Positions 9,791-21,271 of a DNA stretch of 64,000 bases are shown here, piece after piece. Position 1 is the first letter of the stretch. Every line of letters starts with the position of its first letter. The notes below the pieces were generated by a model. The model was not told the origin of the DNA and did no database searches. It saw only the letters and a list, made by a program, of their open reading frames with translations. A program made the translations under genes and the position numbers. The DNA lies in the NCBI GenBank assembly GCA_030770545.1, contig CM061106.1, forward strand, positions 9,528,001 to 9,592,000, given 5' to 3'. The DNA comes from Macropodus opercularis. Its lineage: Eukaryota > Chordata > Actinopteri > Anabantiformes > Osphronemidae.

Positions 9791-12233
9791 TTGACATGTT
9801 GAATAGAAGCATTTTGTTAAACCAGAAAACCAAATCTGTGTTTGCTCATATTTAATAATCTCACTGTCCAGCTGTTGGCAAACCTGGAGGCGATCAATGA
9901 AACCAGAGTCGCCTTTGTTCACAGGCAGCGTCAGCATCAGAATAGTGACGTCAGGTTGAGGTCTGTGGACGTTTGCAGGACTCTGGGACAAATGTACAAA
10001 TACATTCAGTTTGTGATCCAGATGTTCAGATGTCTGTCAGCTCTGTGTTTACAGCTCATCCAGCTCCTGCCTGTTGTTCTGTATCACCCTGAATATTTAG
10101 AAATAAAGAATCTGTCACATATTATGTGTAATAATTCAGTTGATAACACTGCTACACGCTGGTTTCATTTCTATTGAAAAAAATCTTTTCCAAAGACACG
10201 AGGAGTAGTTTTCAGGATTAGGATAAACTCTTTAACCGTTTTTACTAAACCATCCAACATCATATCCTGACAAACCTCTATATGGATAAATGTAAACACA
10301 GCACAGACCTGCTACAGAATCTACAGACGCCATGAATTACTGAATCTGAGTCATTGAATCATGTCCATCCATTAAAGACACAGTCACAGTCTGTCCAGCC
10401 AGAAATGTCCAGTTTCATTTAAATGAAACCTCTGAAGTGTCAGTCAGACATGAAGGAATATGCAGAGTTAGTATTTTCTTCCTGCTTTGATAAAAGAGAC
10501 ATTTTCATTCTGTGACATTAACTCATTTTCGTTGGTCAGTGTCCAGTATCAGACGTATGTGGACTCTCCCAGTTCTCCTGTTGAGAGATGTCACTCCGGT
10601 CGTTGGAGGGAACCTCTAGAAGGCCCAGCGGAGGCTTTGACACCAGAACTGGACGTCTGCTGTGTTGGTTTTGTCTTTCTCCCCCTCAGAACTCTGGACT
10701 GCTCACCTCAGATTCTGCTCCTCTCACGCTCCAGTCCTCTGGTGACGACCCAGCTGGGGCGTGTTCACCCTCATCCTCTGACGAGATCACGGTTGAGACG
10801 GTTCTAGTCCCTTCGCTCCTAGTTTAGTTCATTGGTCCTGACAAATTCCAGCGTTTGATTGTTTCGTAATTAACCACACACTTCCTCCAAGCATTTTCAA
10901 AATAAAAGCACACCGTGATTAAAACCTCAAATAGACCAACTGAATACTGAGAATTCTGTCTAACACTTGGACATTGTGATGGGTTAGTGACAATGTTTGT
11001 ACTGGGTCATGACTCAACTCATGCTTCCACCTGCTCCATTCAAAATAAAAGTGACATTAAAAATGTTAAGACTTAAATTTAATAGAGATTATGATTATAT
11101 AATTCTGGACAGTAATTAAAAGGCTTTTCTTCATGTTAATAACCTGCTTCAACAATTCTCATGTCCTTTCAAAATATATTACTGACAATTGAGCTTGAGC
11201 TTCATGCTGATGCTGAGAGGAATGTGTCTGGACACACAGCATCAGTGTTGTTGTGCTTGGGTTTGCGTAGCTCCAGACCAGTCAGGGTCTGACCTTTGTC
11301 CACCATCAGGACCAGGGAAGGGAAGGAGACGCTTGAGGTGAGTCTGAAAAGTTGACGTTCCCTCCAAGCCAGCATCTGTGGGATGAGCTGCACCAACAGG
11401 CCTGATCCATGGAGGCTCTGCAACCCAACTTCCAGGACTTTAAGGATGTGCTGCTGACATCACAGCTCACCTTCAGGGTTCACACTTCAATGGGTCAGGA
11501 TTGGTTTGGCAGCAAACGATAGACCAACAATATCAGACAGACAGATGTAATGAGCCTCACGGGTTTAGTTTCATGCTTTGGAAAAACATCATCCTAAAAT
11601 GCTGCATTGCAGTTTGTCCAGTAGGAGGCAGCAAAGCTTCTGTAAATGACTTGTTCCAGGCGTGAACATGACAGCAGCTCATCAAGAACAAGTCCAGTTG
11701 TTCACCTGACGGTAATTCAGCGTCTGACTAGACTTAAGCCTTTGACCTTTCTGTGCCGTCTATTCAGGATTCCAGAGATTTTAATGAGCGTTTGAGTAGA
11801 GCCCAGAGTGGTGAGAACTTTCCGTCCTTTACTCGTATTGATTCCAGCCCCGTCACTCAGCTGCGTTGTCCATCCATTCTGCTAATGTATTATCCATTTT
11901 CAGAACGTTAATATTTACAACCACAGATATAAATGTGCAGTCATTACATTTGTAGTTTGTATCATTCATTTATTTTATTTATTTATGTTCTGGTCTATAA
12001 CATCTTAGGGAAACCTGCACAGTTTAATCCAATCCAATGTGTGACATCAGTAACAAACGTAAAGACCAACTATCACCTTAAAAACTGTTCCTGTATTGGA
12101 GCAGCCTGTGCAGTGTCCCCAACAAAATGGCCAGTGAGCGTACGATGAATCAACAGATGAAACCCAGCCTCTAACGTCCCAACACTCCACCACCTATAAA
12201 GGCTGCATTAAGGCCTGACCCATGGCTGAGCCA
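9791..12233. other. No gene recognised; holds a dispersed repeat
   Basis: No coding region is supported. 10,907-11,195 is related to 58,955-59,255. A short block at 11,509-11,580 resembles 13,769-13,832 inside the GT6 gene (both contain GGCAGCAAACGAT and GCCTCACGGGT). An open stretch at 10,691-10,825 after CCCCCTCAG could be an exon, but it matches nothing I know. Confidence 0.45.
10907..11195 (+). repeat. Duplicated non-coding block, copy A
   Basis: Shares long stretches with 58,955-59,255, for example GACTTAAATTTAATA, CAACTGAATACTG and CATTGTGATGG, with many substitutions and small indels. Confidence 0.85.
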
Positions 12234-14231
12234 TCACTGTCCACCGTTGGACCGAACGTCGGCGTAGTTCTTGACCAGCTGGGAGATCCTGACCACTTTG
12301 ATGTCCGACGGCACTTGATCATAATCGGACCACAGATACTCTGGAGACAGCACCTTAGTGGGTTTGTTGTACAGCAGGTACCTGCAGGACAGAGACGCAG
12401 GTGTGATATATGTATGTGGGACATGAAGGTTTCTGACACAGCGTGAATCAAACTAGCAGGGACATAAAGTACGAGTCTGGGTTTCAACATTAATAAGAAG
12501 AAACACAAATAAACGTGTGTGGGAATGAAAAGCTACACCGCACTTGTTGAGGTGACTCTTCCTGCCACACAGCTTCAATGTGGTTCTTGGCGTCAGCCTG
12601 TGACTGATCGTAACAGTATCTGAAAAAGGGAGAGAGTTTATACTTCAATGGCAGAAAGTAATCAAATCAGCTAAATTAATCTAAACATCAGTTAAAAAAC
12701 TGACTCTTTGACAACAACGAGTGGCCTGATAAGCAGCAATGAATAAGCTCCACTAGCTGCAGTAGCAGATGATTCCACCTTTATGTGCTTGTTTACCGGA
12801 CCAGCTTGTCCATGTCCTCCAGGTCTCCCACACGGCAGCAGTGTAGTAGTATCTCCCTCGTCATTAGGGACGTACGTCGTGGACTCCTGGCGACGCTCGT
12901 AAGGGAACTTATTTCTCGTCGTCTACGGACAAAAGGGAGGAATTAAGAACAAGAGCAGGAAGCTGCAGCTGCCACAGCAGTGGAAAAGCTGAAAACATCA
13001 TATGTGCACATGCTCTGTACAGAAATAGTCTCTTTGCATGAGTAAAATGAGTGAGATGGCGTCTGAGCGGACGAGACGCTTCCTGCCTCTGCACCTTCAG
13101 TGTTTTCTAGTTGGTTGCTTTGTGGGCTCTGGCAGCATCGTGCACAATAAGCCTTATACTTCATGGCCCTTCTACTTAGAGTCTGTATCACACTCCAGGA
13201 TTTCAGCTGTTCTCTCAAAGGAACCACAGTGAAACCTTGTAGTAGCCTCGGTGAAGCACAGCTGACAGTCGGCTGAGAGACTCGGCCCCAAAGCGGTTGT
13301 GGAAGACGCTGTCGATATCCATCATGAAAAGGTGGTCGGCTTCATTACGGATCTGAAAACAGGAAACACGAAGGAATAAGAGCAACACAGAGAGATTTGA
13401 TTAAAGATATAAATAAAAGACAACAATTAGCATTTTTACATTTAACTTATTCCGTTAGTGAGTCATGACCCGTTCTGCTTGTTAAAAGACACCAAGGTTT
13501 TCAAGCAGGAACCACTCAGACGTGTCAGACTTGGCGTCAGGCCCCGTTCAGCAGCGTTTACCTGCTTGTGGATGGTGACTGTGGCCCACTTCATCCTCCC
13601 GAGCACCACATCCTGCAGCGCTTTGCACTGGGCACAGACACAACAGAGACGCTCCGGCCTTCACCCATCTCAACCTGAGCCAGATGAGAAAACGCAGGAC
13701 GAACGGCATGAAGTCAGGACGTGACAGACTATTGCTGCGTTTGATTCAGGTTGACAAACACACTGTCAACGGCAGCAAACGATGGAGCAACATTAGACAG
13801 GACACAATGTGCCTCACGGGTGGAGTTTCACCAGAGTTTGTCCAGCAAAGCCTCTGCATCACTCCTCTGAGTTTGTTGCAGGTGTGTCTCACTACATAAA
13901 TGAACGACTCACTGTGGGAACATCTTCCTCATGGTCTGTGTAGATGTAGTACGTGACCCTGAAGTCAACTAAAAAGTACTTTTCACTGACTCCAGGAAGG
14001 CCCTCAGGAAACGGGTGTATCTGTCCACATGAAAGAATGAATTATTAGTTTATGACACATGGAAAAGCATCATATAGTTGGTGCCTGTGCACATACTTGC
14101 CAACAGCAAACACCACCACAGCAATGCGTGGCTCCATTTTCTGATAGATGGCGTCAATAACCACAGGATCAAAGGTTCCCTCCCAAACCAGGGGAACATT
14201 CCAGTTGGTCACTGGGTTCACGTCAGTGCGT
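12234..14231 (-). pseudogene. GT6 glycosyltransferase (ABO / alpha-1,3-Gal family), seven exons, frameshifted
   Basis: GT6 enzymes are Golgi type II proteins that add alpha-1,3-linked Gal or GalNAc. Exons in gene order are 14231-14097 (NVPLVWEGTFDPVVID, FAVGKYV), 14020-13913 (YTRFLRAFLESV, KYFLVDFRVTYYIYTD), 13627-13562 (KALQDVVLGRMKWATVTI), 13352-13236 (ADHLFMMDIDSVFHN, holding the DxD-type metal motif DID), 12922-12797 (NKFPYERRQESTTYVPNDEG, YYYTAAVW, LEDMDKLVR), 12619-12539 (NHIEAVWQEE, SHLNK) and 12381-12234 (YLLYNKPTKVLSPEYLW to TGA). Splice sites are good throughout. Frames break in exon 14020-13913 (once), 12922-12797 (twice) and 12619-12539 (a GAGAGT to GAGT type loss before SHLNK), so I call it a pseudogene. 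The cytoplasmic, membrane and stem exons are not seen; the ERV at 14,356 begins where they would be expected. The closest relative within GT6 cannot be fixed by eye. Confidence 0.85.
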
Positions 14232-14355
14232 CTGGGAGAGGAAAGAACGTCCTGAGAGCGTGAGCTTGAACAGTAGCAACATCTGAACGTTTCACCTGCT
14301 GAAAGGCTGGTTCAGCCAATAAACAACGTGACGTCTGACAAAGCACAAAGTGACG

Positions 14356-14967
14356 TGTAGTGGAAAATGTGTGTACTTGGGATGGAATATATGCTCAGAA
14401 TGTATAGGATGGAATCTGTACTCTATGTAGGTATTAACAGGAATAGGTTTTCATAAGTGCAGGCTAGACAGCCAGGCTGTGAGGTGATGGAGTTTCTGTG
14501 TCCAGGACGTGAACCTCTTACGTTGGCAATAACATCCCACATCTGGAAAAGTTCTTGGCGAGTGTGGCTGCTCCGGGAACACGCTAGGTCGAAGTGACCT
14601 GTTGATAACTTTCCCGTAAACAGAGTCATTAGTCTAAACTATCCAGATCCGAAGACCAAGATTGGGCAATAGCTTTCTTCCGACTGACGTAGGTTTAGGG
14701 TTTAAGAACCAACACCCCAAAGCGGAGAGGGGGAGATGTGTGCTGTGCCGGCTGGGAGACACAGCTGGTGTCTCCCAGCCAGGCTCCGTCCTTCCCCGCG
14801 CGCCAGCGAGCTTTACCCCTGCAGGGAGGAATCAGGTGACTTCGTATATATCTGCCTTATGTATATTTTTACACCACTTATGTGAAATAAATCATTTGTA
14901 TTATTTTGAATCTCAGTGCTGTGTTTAACTGAATCCTCTCGGTGAGGAATGTCTGTAAACAACTACA
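14356..14967 (+). repeat. ERV 5' LTR
   Basis: The LTR starts TGTAGTGGAAAATGTG and ends AACTACA. It contains a perfect GGGAGACACAGCTGGTGTCTCCC-type hairpin near 14,755-14,780, followed by an AT-rich TATATA and AATAAA region (AATAAA near 14,886) placed as expected for promoter and polyadenylation signals. It pairs with the copy at 20,661. Confidence 0.92.
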
Positions 14968-14996
14968 GATTCTTGGCGTCACGAAGAAGGCAAAAG
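14968..14996 (+). other. Putative primer-binding site after the 5' LTR
   Basis: Three or four bases after the LTR the sequence reads TTGGCGTCACGAAGAAGG. A PBS is expected here and a TGGCG start would pair with a tRNA ending in CGCCA. I cannot fix which tRNA; an arginine tRNA is the nearest I can think of. Confidence 0.4.
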
Positions 14997-17584
14997 GGAG
15001 CCAAATTCTGCTGCTGGTTTCTGGACACAGACGACGTCACGTGTGGCCACAGGTAAAAGCTGCGTTTTGCTTTTCTTTGACGTACTCTGTGTCTGGGATC
15101 AGTTGGAGAATTTTGGTAAGATTGTTTAACAAAGTCACAACGTGACCTAAACAGTTAAATTCTAATTTGGCTGCCTTAAGAAAAGAATTTGGTGTGAGGG
15201 AAACCCCACCGTGGTGGTGAAGGCTTTATATACGGAGTCACTTCTGCTTCTGCTGCTTAAATAACTGTTGCTGCATGTGTTGTGCTTTGTTTGTTTCATT
15301 GATGTGTCTATAAGGAGGAAAATGATACAACCTATTGACCACTAAAATGTTGTTCAGACATTGAGAATTCTAAATTATGGGCGTTTGAGTCTGGAATTAG
15401 TGAACGGAAATTATTATGTGAAGGTTGTGTAAGTCCAGATGACTGTTTGCGTGGGCTCTGCATAGTGAATTAAGCCCGGTTACTCAACGAAAATTGAAAA
15501 CACTTCAAATGTATCTTTTTTGTTTTGTGAGTTGAGGTCAAAGAGCACAGAGGTTTTGCAGAGGCAACAGTGCAGTGGGCGCTCGCAGTGGGTTTCGACT
15601 CCAGAAGTGTTGTTGTTGTTGTTGTGCTCACCTAATTAGGAACGAATATTTAATCTAGGAATAGATTAGACTGTTTTTCGCTGCGAGTTGATAACTTGGG
15701 AAAGTTACATTAGCCTGGGCCAGATCAACCCAGGTGTAAATTTCGCCACGGCAGAGGTACCTGAGTTTATAAGAAAAACCCGTTGAAAAGCGCTTTTCTG
15801 TGAGAAAGGAGTCTAGACTGAAACGTGTTTAAGGTATATGCATATGAATTAATGAAGCTTCATATATATATGTGTATGTGCTTATGTATCAATGCGCTGT
15901 GTTTATGTGTATCAGCTATGTGGTGATTTGTGTGTTTATTGCTGATAAAAGTTGTTGAATCTTTGTGAATCTGCTTTGTTCGGTTGTGCTGCATTACAGT
16001 CAGAGCTGGGGCTAAAGGGTTAATGTTAAGCAGAGGCTCTGTCTCTCTTTGCTCTTGCAGCTGACTGTGTGTGTGTGTGAAAAGATAAAAATAGATCCTT
16101 TCAGAGTAAGAGCAGACTGGAGTTTTCACTGTGTTCTTCTCGTGGTCCGGTAGAGACTGCGCTGCGGAGCTGTTTTTGCTGTGTTTGTTTTTATGAACTT
16201 TTTGGGTTGAGAAACCTAAGATTTGATTTGACCATAAAACATTGAGAGTGGTTTCCTCGCTGTGGTTGGTTGTTGGTGGAGAATTATTCACAGTGTTGTT
16301 ACAGTGACCGCGCTCTCCTGTTTTTTAAAGAGGAGGGATTTTGTGTGAACGCGCGGTCCGTGATTGGCTTTGAGTCTGTGGGTGAGACAGTGCTTCTCCT
16401 GGTGGTCAGGGGCTATTACACATAAGCCCAGCCAGCCTCCTCCCTTCTGTCCAAAGTGTGTGTGTGAAAGTGTGAGCTCGTAGGTTCACATTGTGACAAA
16501 GCAGCTGTGATATTCAGTTTCAAAGGGTTTTGAGCTCAAATTACATACTCCACTGTTGTTTGAATCTGGACAATAAGGTTTGAAGTTTTTTGTAACAGAA
16601 AACACTTAGTCATTAAGTTACGTCACAGACATAAAACATACAGTCACATCACGTAGAGTCATGGAGTCTGGCACTAAGAACACGTCTCCTGTCGAGGTGA
16701 AAAAGAATCCGCTGTTGACGGAGGAAATTTGTAGATATTAAAATAAATTAAACCAGTGAACGCAGAAGACTACGTCACCCTGGCCATTGGGGGGAACGTT
16801 GGACCAGAGGCAGTGTGTTGAAATGGAAGTTTAGAGAAAAAAACAAATAAATAAAAAATCACAAAATTAAAGATAAATCGGCAAAACGTGTGCGTGAGCG
16901 TGAGACTGCAGTGTTGCAACTATTTACAGAGCATGTCCAGAGGTTAGGAGAAAACAGCTCAACATGTGAAAAAAATTAGTTTAGTAGGGAAACCCCTCCG
17001 TATGCTGCACCTGTGAGAGAAAAGAACATTTTAGGTCAGAGGAGTTAGATGAGTTATCAGAAGTTTGTTTGAAGGCAGTGACCATTTCAGATAGAGATCC
17101 CTGTTGTACAAGTGGTCTGCATGTCAGAAGTAGATAAAGAGCATTAACGGGAGTGTGGTGACACGAACAAGCAGGTTGAGGATGTGAGAGAGACTGAAGC
17201 AGCTGGAGACGATGAGAGAACTGAGAGATCTCCCACCGCCACCGGGAGGAAAGCAGTTTCTGGGAAACCAGTGACGTCATCCAGAGTGAAGGAGGCACGT
17301 GAGGATATGCCTGGTTGCAGTGATCATCAGTGGTTTGTCACCATCTCAGAGCAAGCTAAGAGAAGCTGGGAGACTGTGTAACGTGTCATGTGATCATTTC
17401 ACTGGTCATGTGGTGGATGCTGTAACAAAGTTGTTTGCTAATACTGTCCATCAGAAGCAGACAGATAAGGAGCCAGCAAACGAACTGAAACACCAGCCGT
17501 CGAAGGAGAAAAAGAGGAAAAGACAGACAGTGGTGAACTGCTGAACCAGCCCGAGCACTTCAGACATCAGCTACAACACCCGTC

Positions 17585-17809
17585 ATGGCCGAGCCCCAGG
17601 TGATATACATCCAGCCAGGATGGCTGACAGGACCTCCAAGGATGAGAGGAGGGTTTCCTACCGGCCGGGGCAGAGGAGCCAGACGAGGAAGTGCAGCTGG
17701 AAGATGCTTCAGCTGTGGAAAACTTGGACATGTAAGAGATCAGTGTCCTACATGGATTAGTGGAAAACTCCACGTAAATGAACCATTTTTATGGTTCATT
17801 TCGAGATGA
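17585..17809 (+). pseudogene. ERV gag remnant with CCHC zinc knuckle
   Basis: A 74-codon open frame has a basic Arg/Gly-rich stretch followed by a C-x2-C-x4-H-x4-C knuckle (CFSCGKLGHVRDQC, codons at 17,705-17,746). This is the nucleocapsid RNA-binding motif of retroviruses and retrotransposons. The frame then runs out at a stop codon in low-complexity sequence. Upstream gag (matrix, capsid) is not recognisable as an open frame. Confidence 0.75.
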
Positions 17810-17899
17810 AGGCAGAATCCCTGAGACGCTGGGATCTGAGGATATTGGCTGTCATCAACATCAGCCTGTGGCCAGCAGTCATTGCTGGCAGGAGCCGTG

Positions 17900-18300
17900 C
17901 ACTTGAAAAAAAAAAAAAAAAAAGAAGGAAAAACACTGGCACGGACGAGGAAAAAAAGAAGAGAGAATCGCGGTGCAGCAACTGCATGTTGTCAGTGACT
18001 GAGGAAAAGACATTTATGAACTTTGCACTTGGCTGACATAGCAGTGGACTTTAAAACTTTAAAAAAAGCAGACTTTAAAAAAGCAGCCTGCATGTTCGTC
18101 CCACTGCACACCCCATTATTTAAAGACAGATTCTGAGGATCAGCATTTACAAAGCATTTATAAAGTAAAAAAGTATTTTATCAAGAAATTTCACATATTA
18201 GCAGACCACAAGTTGAGACAGTTAGGCCCCATGACTTGAGAGAAAAAAAAAAAAGAATGATAATTAAAAAAAAAAAAAAAAAAAGGGAAAGAAAAAGAAA
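17900..18300. repeat. Adenine-rich low-complexity runs inside the ERV
   Basis: Three A-runs (about 17,906-17,925, 18,242-18,254 and 18,266-18,283) with purine-rich flanks lie between the gag and pol remnants. Pure A-runs like these grow by slippage and help explain the loss of frame. Confidence 0.7.
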
Positions 18301-18689
18301 AGAGAGAAATAAAAAGCCACGATTAAAATGGGACCAAGAGTTAGTTTAGGGTATATGTATTTTCTGAAAACACCACTTAGTCTACTAATAAGTGTAGATA
18401 AGTATAGACGTATGTGTGAGGGTAAAGCTTAGAGTCCCCTTAGAATCCAAGCTGAGGTTCCAGATCCACATGCTCTGGTGTCGGATGTTCTACCTGATGC
18501 TCAGTGGTTCAGTGGTTGATCTGTGTTCTGAGTTTTCAGTGTGATACTGAGTGAAGACAGTTGACATCTCTTTGAATTCATAGGTTGATGAGTGTTCACC
18601 TAGTCTGGAAACGTGTCGTGTGGTTCCATCACTTTGTTGTTGGCTGAAAGACGCCATAAAGCATCTAATAAGCTTCAGTACTGAAAAGA

Positions 18690-18965
18690 CCAAGTGGAGT
18701 ATCTGGGGAGGTTGATCATACAGGGAACGCACTGTGTCTCCATCTCAATTGGAAGCTGTGTCTAATGTTCCAAACCAACCACAGTCCAGGAAATGCTGAC
18801 TTTCCTAAGAATGATAGAAGGGTATTGAACAATTGAACAACCCCTGAGAGAGATATTAAAAACTGAAGGTGCTGGAAAGTTATGGGAAAAACTTGTGTGG
18901 ACCCCAGAGGGTCACGTGTCATTTGAAACCATTAAAGTGTTGTTGCAGCAGACTACTGCTTTGGT
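18690..18965 (+). pseudogene. ERV pol remnant (end of reverse transcriptase)
   Basis: Short collinear blocks in shifting frames match the segment between the reverse transcriptase palm and RNase H of retroviruses: KPTTVQEMLTFL with PLREILKTEGAGKLWEKL and VWTPEGHVSFETIKVLLQQ. At least two frame changes and several stops interrupt them. The polymerase active-site region and integrase are not recognisable in the window. Confidence 0.6.
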
Positions 18966-20660
18966 TCTATGAGAACACGTCACTAGTGTTTCGTTTTAAA
19001 CAGACATGAACGGGCCTAAAGGAGGAGTGTGGCAACGTGTGTGTAGTTCATAGCATGTTACTCTATGGTTGTCCCAGAATCTGTCAGCCTGTTACCTTTA
19101 CCTCACTGTCTCTGTAGTGAGGAGGGATTGGTTCCCGATAAGAGGAGTGAATTTAATTGAGTGGCAGAGTTGCGTTAACAATTACGGTATCACATAGAAT
19201 GATTGAAAAACATTGTGATTGTATATGTGTATGTGTGTGCAGGTTTAACATTGCATGAAGCTTTGTTTGAGTGAGTAATGGTAACTAATCGATCAGAGAT
19301 CTCATGAAAATTATGAAAATTCTTTGACACTCGAGTGTTTTCTGCAGGAAAAATCATGGAATCAGCGTCTACCATCATGGAGGAGGGGGCCCCCTAAGCA
19401 ACACCTAAGCGACACTGCTGATTCCTTCAGCAGGACGAGTAGTTAAACTGCAGTTCATTCTGAGCAGGAGGTCTCCCTCCCAGCTCACGTGCACGATAAA
19501 ACCTGAGCTCATGACATAAAGAACCGACTGACTGACTGAAACAAGGTTTCACAGACTGACCATGAACATGTCAAACATGTCTAATGTTTGCTGATGTTGT
19601 TATATAATGTAATAATTTTCCATCTTAGCTCAATCTTCAACCCAAGCAAGGAGGAGCTGAATGTGGTTTCTTAAACCTGGAGCTCACCCTAACAACAACT
19701 TGGGTTCACTCTCTCTAGGCAAAGGAGCAGTGGACATCATCACACCAACCATCTCTCTAACGTTCACAACTTTCTCCCACAGGTCATGTTAGTATGAGAG
19801 GAGGGTGTGGAGTTGCATTAACACCCCCATTTAACACCCCCATAGGTTTGCATGTGTTGCACTTTTGTCTATGTGCCTCTCAGCTATCTGCTCTCAGGTT
19901 AGAGCTGCAGTAACAGTCCAGGCGCTGGAGTGATCTGGACACAGAGGATTCACATCCAGGATCGTGTAAAAGACTAAAAGAAGATACCAGATGCCCTTAA
20001 GCTATCAGAGCCGATCTCCTAGAAGTAACCAGTCCGTCATAGAGGGTGGCCGACGCCTCATGTCAGCATGGTTTTAGGGCGACACCAGCATGCCATGCGA
20101 TACAGAAGGAAGGAGAAAGGAGACGACCTCAGTGACCTGAAACAAACCACTAACGGGATGCCGGACACAGCCCGATCATGTGTTCGTCTGACCAACACGG
20201 CTACAGGGCGTGGGCGGATCGCCGTCCTTAGCCGCACAAAACACATTACACACCCACACACACCTGTTCCAGAGGAAACACATACAGGACATGACCCGGA
20301 ACGCCGACCTTCAGGACATCTCATAGACTCTGGGTTTTGTGGGTTAATGTGATATTTGATTCGAATAGAGAGTCACCTTCCTCCACCTGCAGGATTAAGT
20401 AATGTCAAGTCGTATGTTAAGTTCAAAGGTTCATTTTGTTTATTGGAATATGTTTAATGTGATGCCAGTTCTGTTAAGCTAAGGATAAAGTTAATTTAAT
20501 AATTTACTTAGTTGACTCTGTTTTGATCTAGAGGATTTTGTGGGGCAGTATGTGAGTAAGTGCTGTTTCAGTTGGGGACAATTTGCAGGTGTTAGGTTGT
20601 ATAGCATGTGTATGAATGTTTCGACTATGGTGGTGCTTTAGGAAGCCCCAGAGGAGGGAT

Positions 20661-21271
20661 TGTAGTGGAAAATGTGTGTACTTGGGATGCAATATATGCT
20701 CAGAATGTATAGGATGGAATCTGTACTCTATGTAGGTATTAACAGGAATAGGTTTTCATAAGTGCAGGCTAGACAGCCAGGCTGTGAGGTGATGGAGTTT
20801 CTGTGTCCAGGATGTGAACCTCTTATGTTGGCAGATAACATCCCACATCTGGAAAAGTTCTTGGCGAGTGGGGCTGCTCCGGGAACACGCTAGGTCGAAG
20901 TGACCTGTTGATAACTTTCCCGTAAACAGAGTCATTAGTCTAAACTATCCAGATCCGAAGACCAAGATTGGGCAATAGCTTTCTTCCGACTGACGTAGGT
21001 TTAGGGTTTAAAAACCAACACCCCAAAGCGGAGGGGGAGAGATGTGCTGTGCCGGCTGGGAGACACAGCTGGTGTCTCCCAGCCAGGCTCCGTCCTTCCC
21101 CGCGCGCCAGCGAGCTTTACCCCTGCAGGGAGGAATCAGGTGACTTTGTATATATCTGCCTTATGTATATTTTTACACCACTTATGTGAAATAAATCATT
21201 TGTATTATTTTGAATCTCAGTGTTGTGTTTAACTGAATCCTCTCGGTGAGGAATATCTGTAAACAACTACA
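20661..21271 (+). repeat. ERV 3' LTR
   Basis: The second LTR starts TGTAGTGGAAAATGTG directly after the purine tract GAGGAGGGAT (20,651-20,660) and ends AACTACA. It matches the 5' LTR apart from scattered substitutions and a few 1-3-base indels. Confidence 0.92.

Larger units (their letters stand above)
14356..21271 (+). mobile_element. Retrovirus-like LTR element (ERV), interior decayed
   Basis: Two direct LTRs of 612 and 611 bp with TG...CA ends bound a 5.7-kb interior. A purine tract ending AGAGGAGGGAT abuts the 3' LTR. The interior has a gag-type CCHC zinc knuckle (17,705-17,746) and a pol remnant (about 18,690-18,965), but no long open frame. The pol remnant resembles the fish class of epsilon/gamma-like endogenous retroviruses. 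The LTRs differ by roughly a dozen changes by eye, about 2 percent, so the insertion is not very old although the genes are ruined. The five bases before (TGACG) and after (GTCTC) do not match, so no target-site duplication is present. No envelope gene is recognisable. Confidence 0.85.

Noticed and set aside
10588..10827. Open frame after CCCCCTCAG ending SSSDEITVETVLVPSLLV
   Set aside because: It could be an exon but has no partner exon and no recognisable family; not enough to call.
17905..18036. Lys-rich frame in the ERV interior
   Set aside because: Produced by adenine runs; no protein identity.
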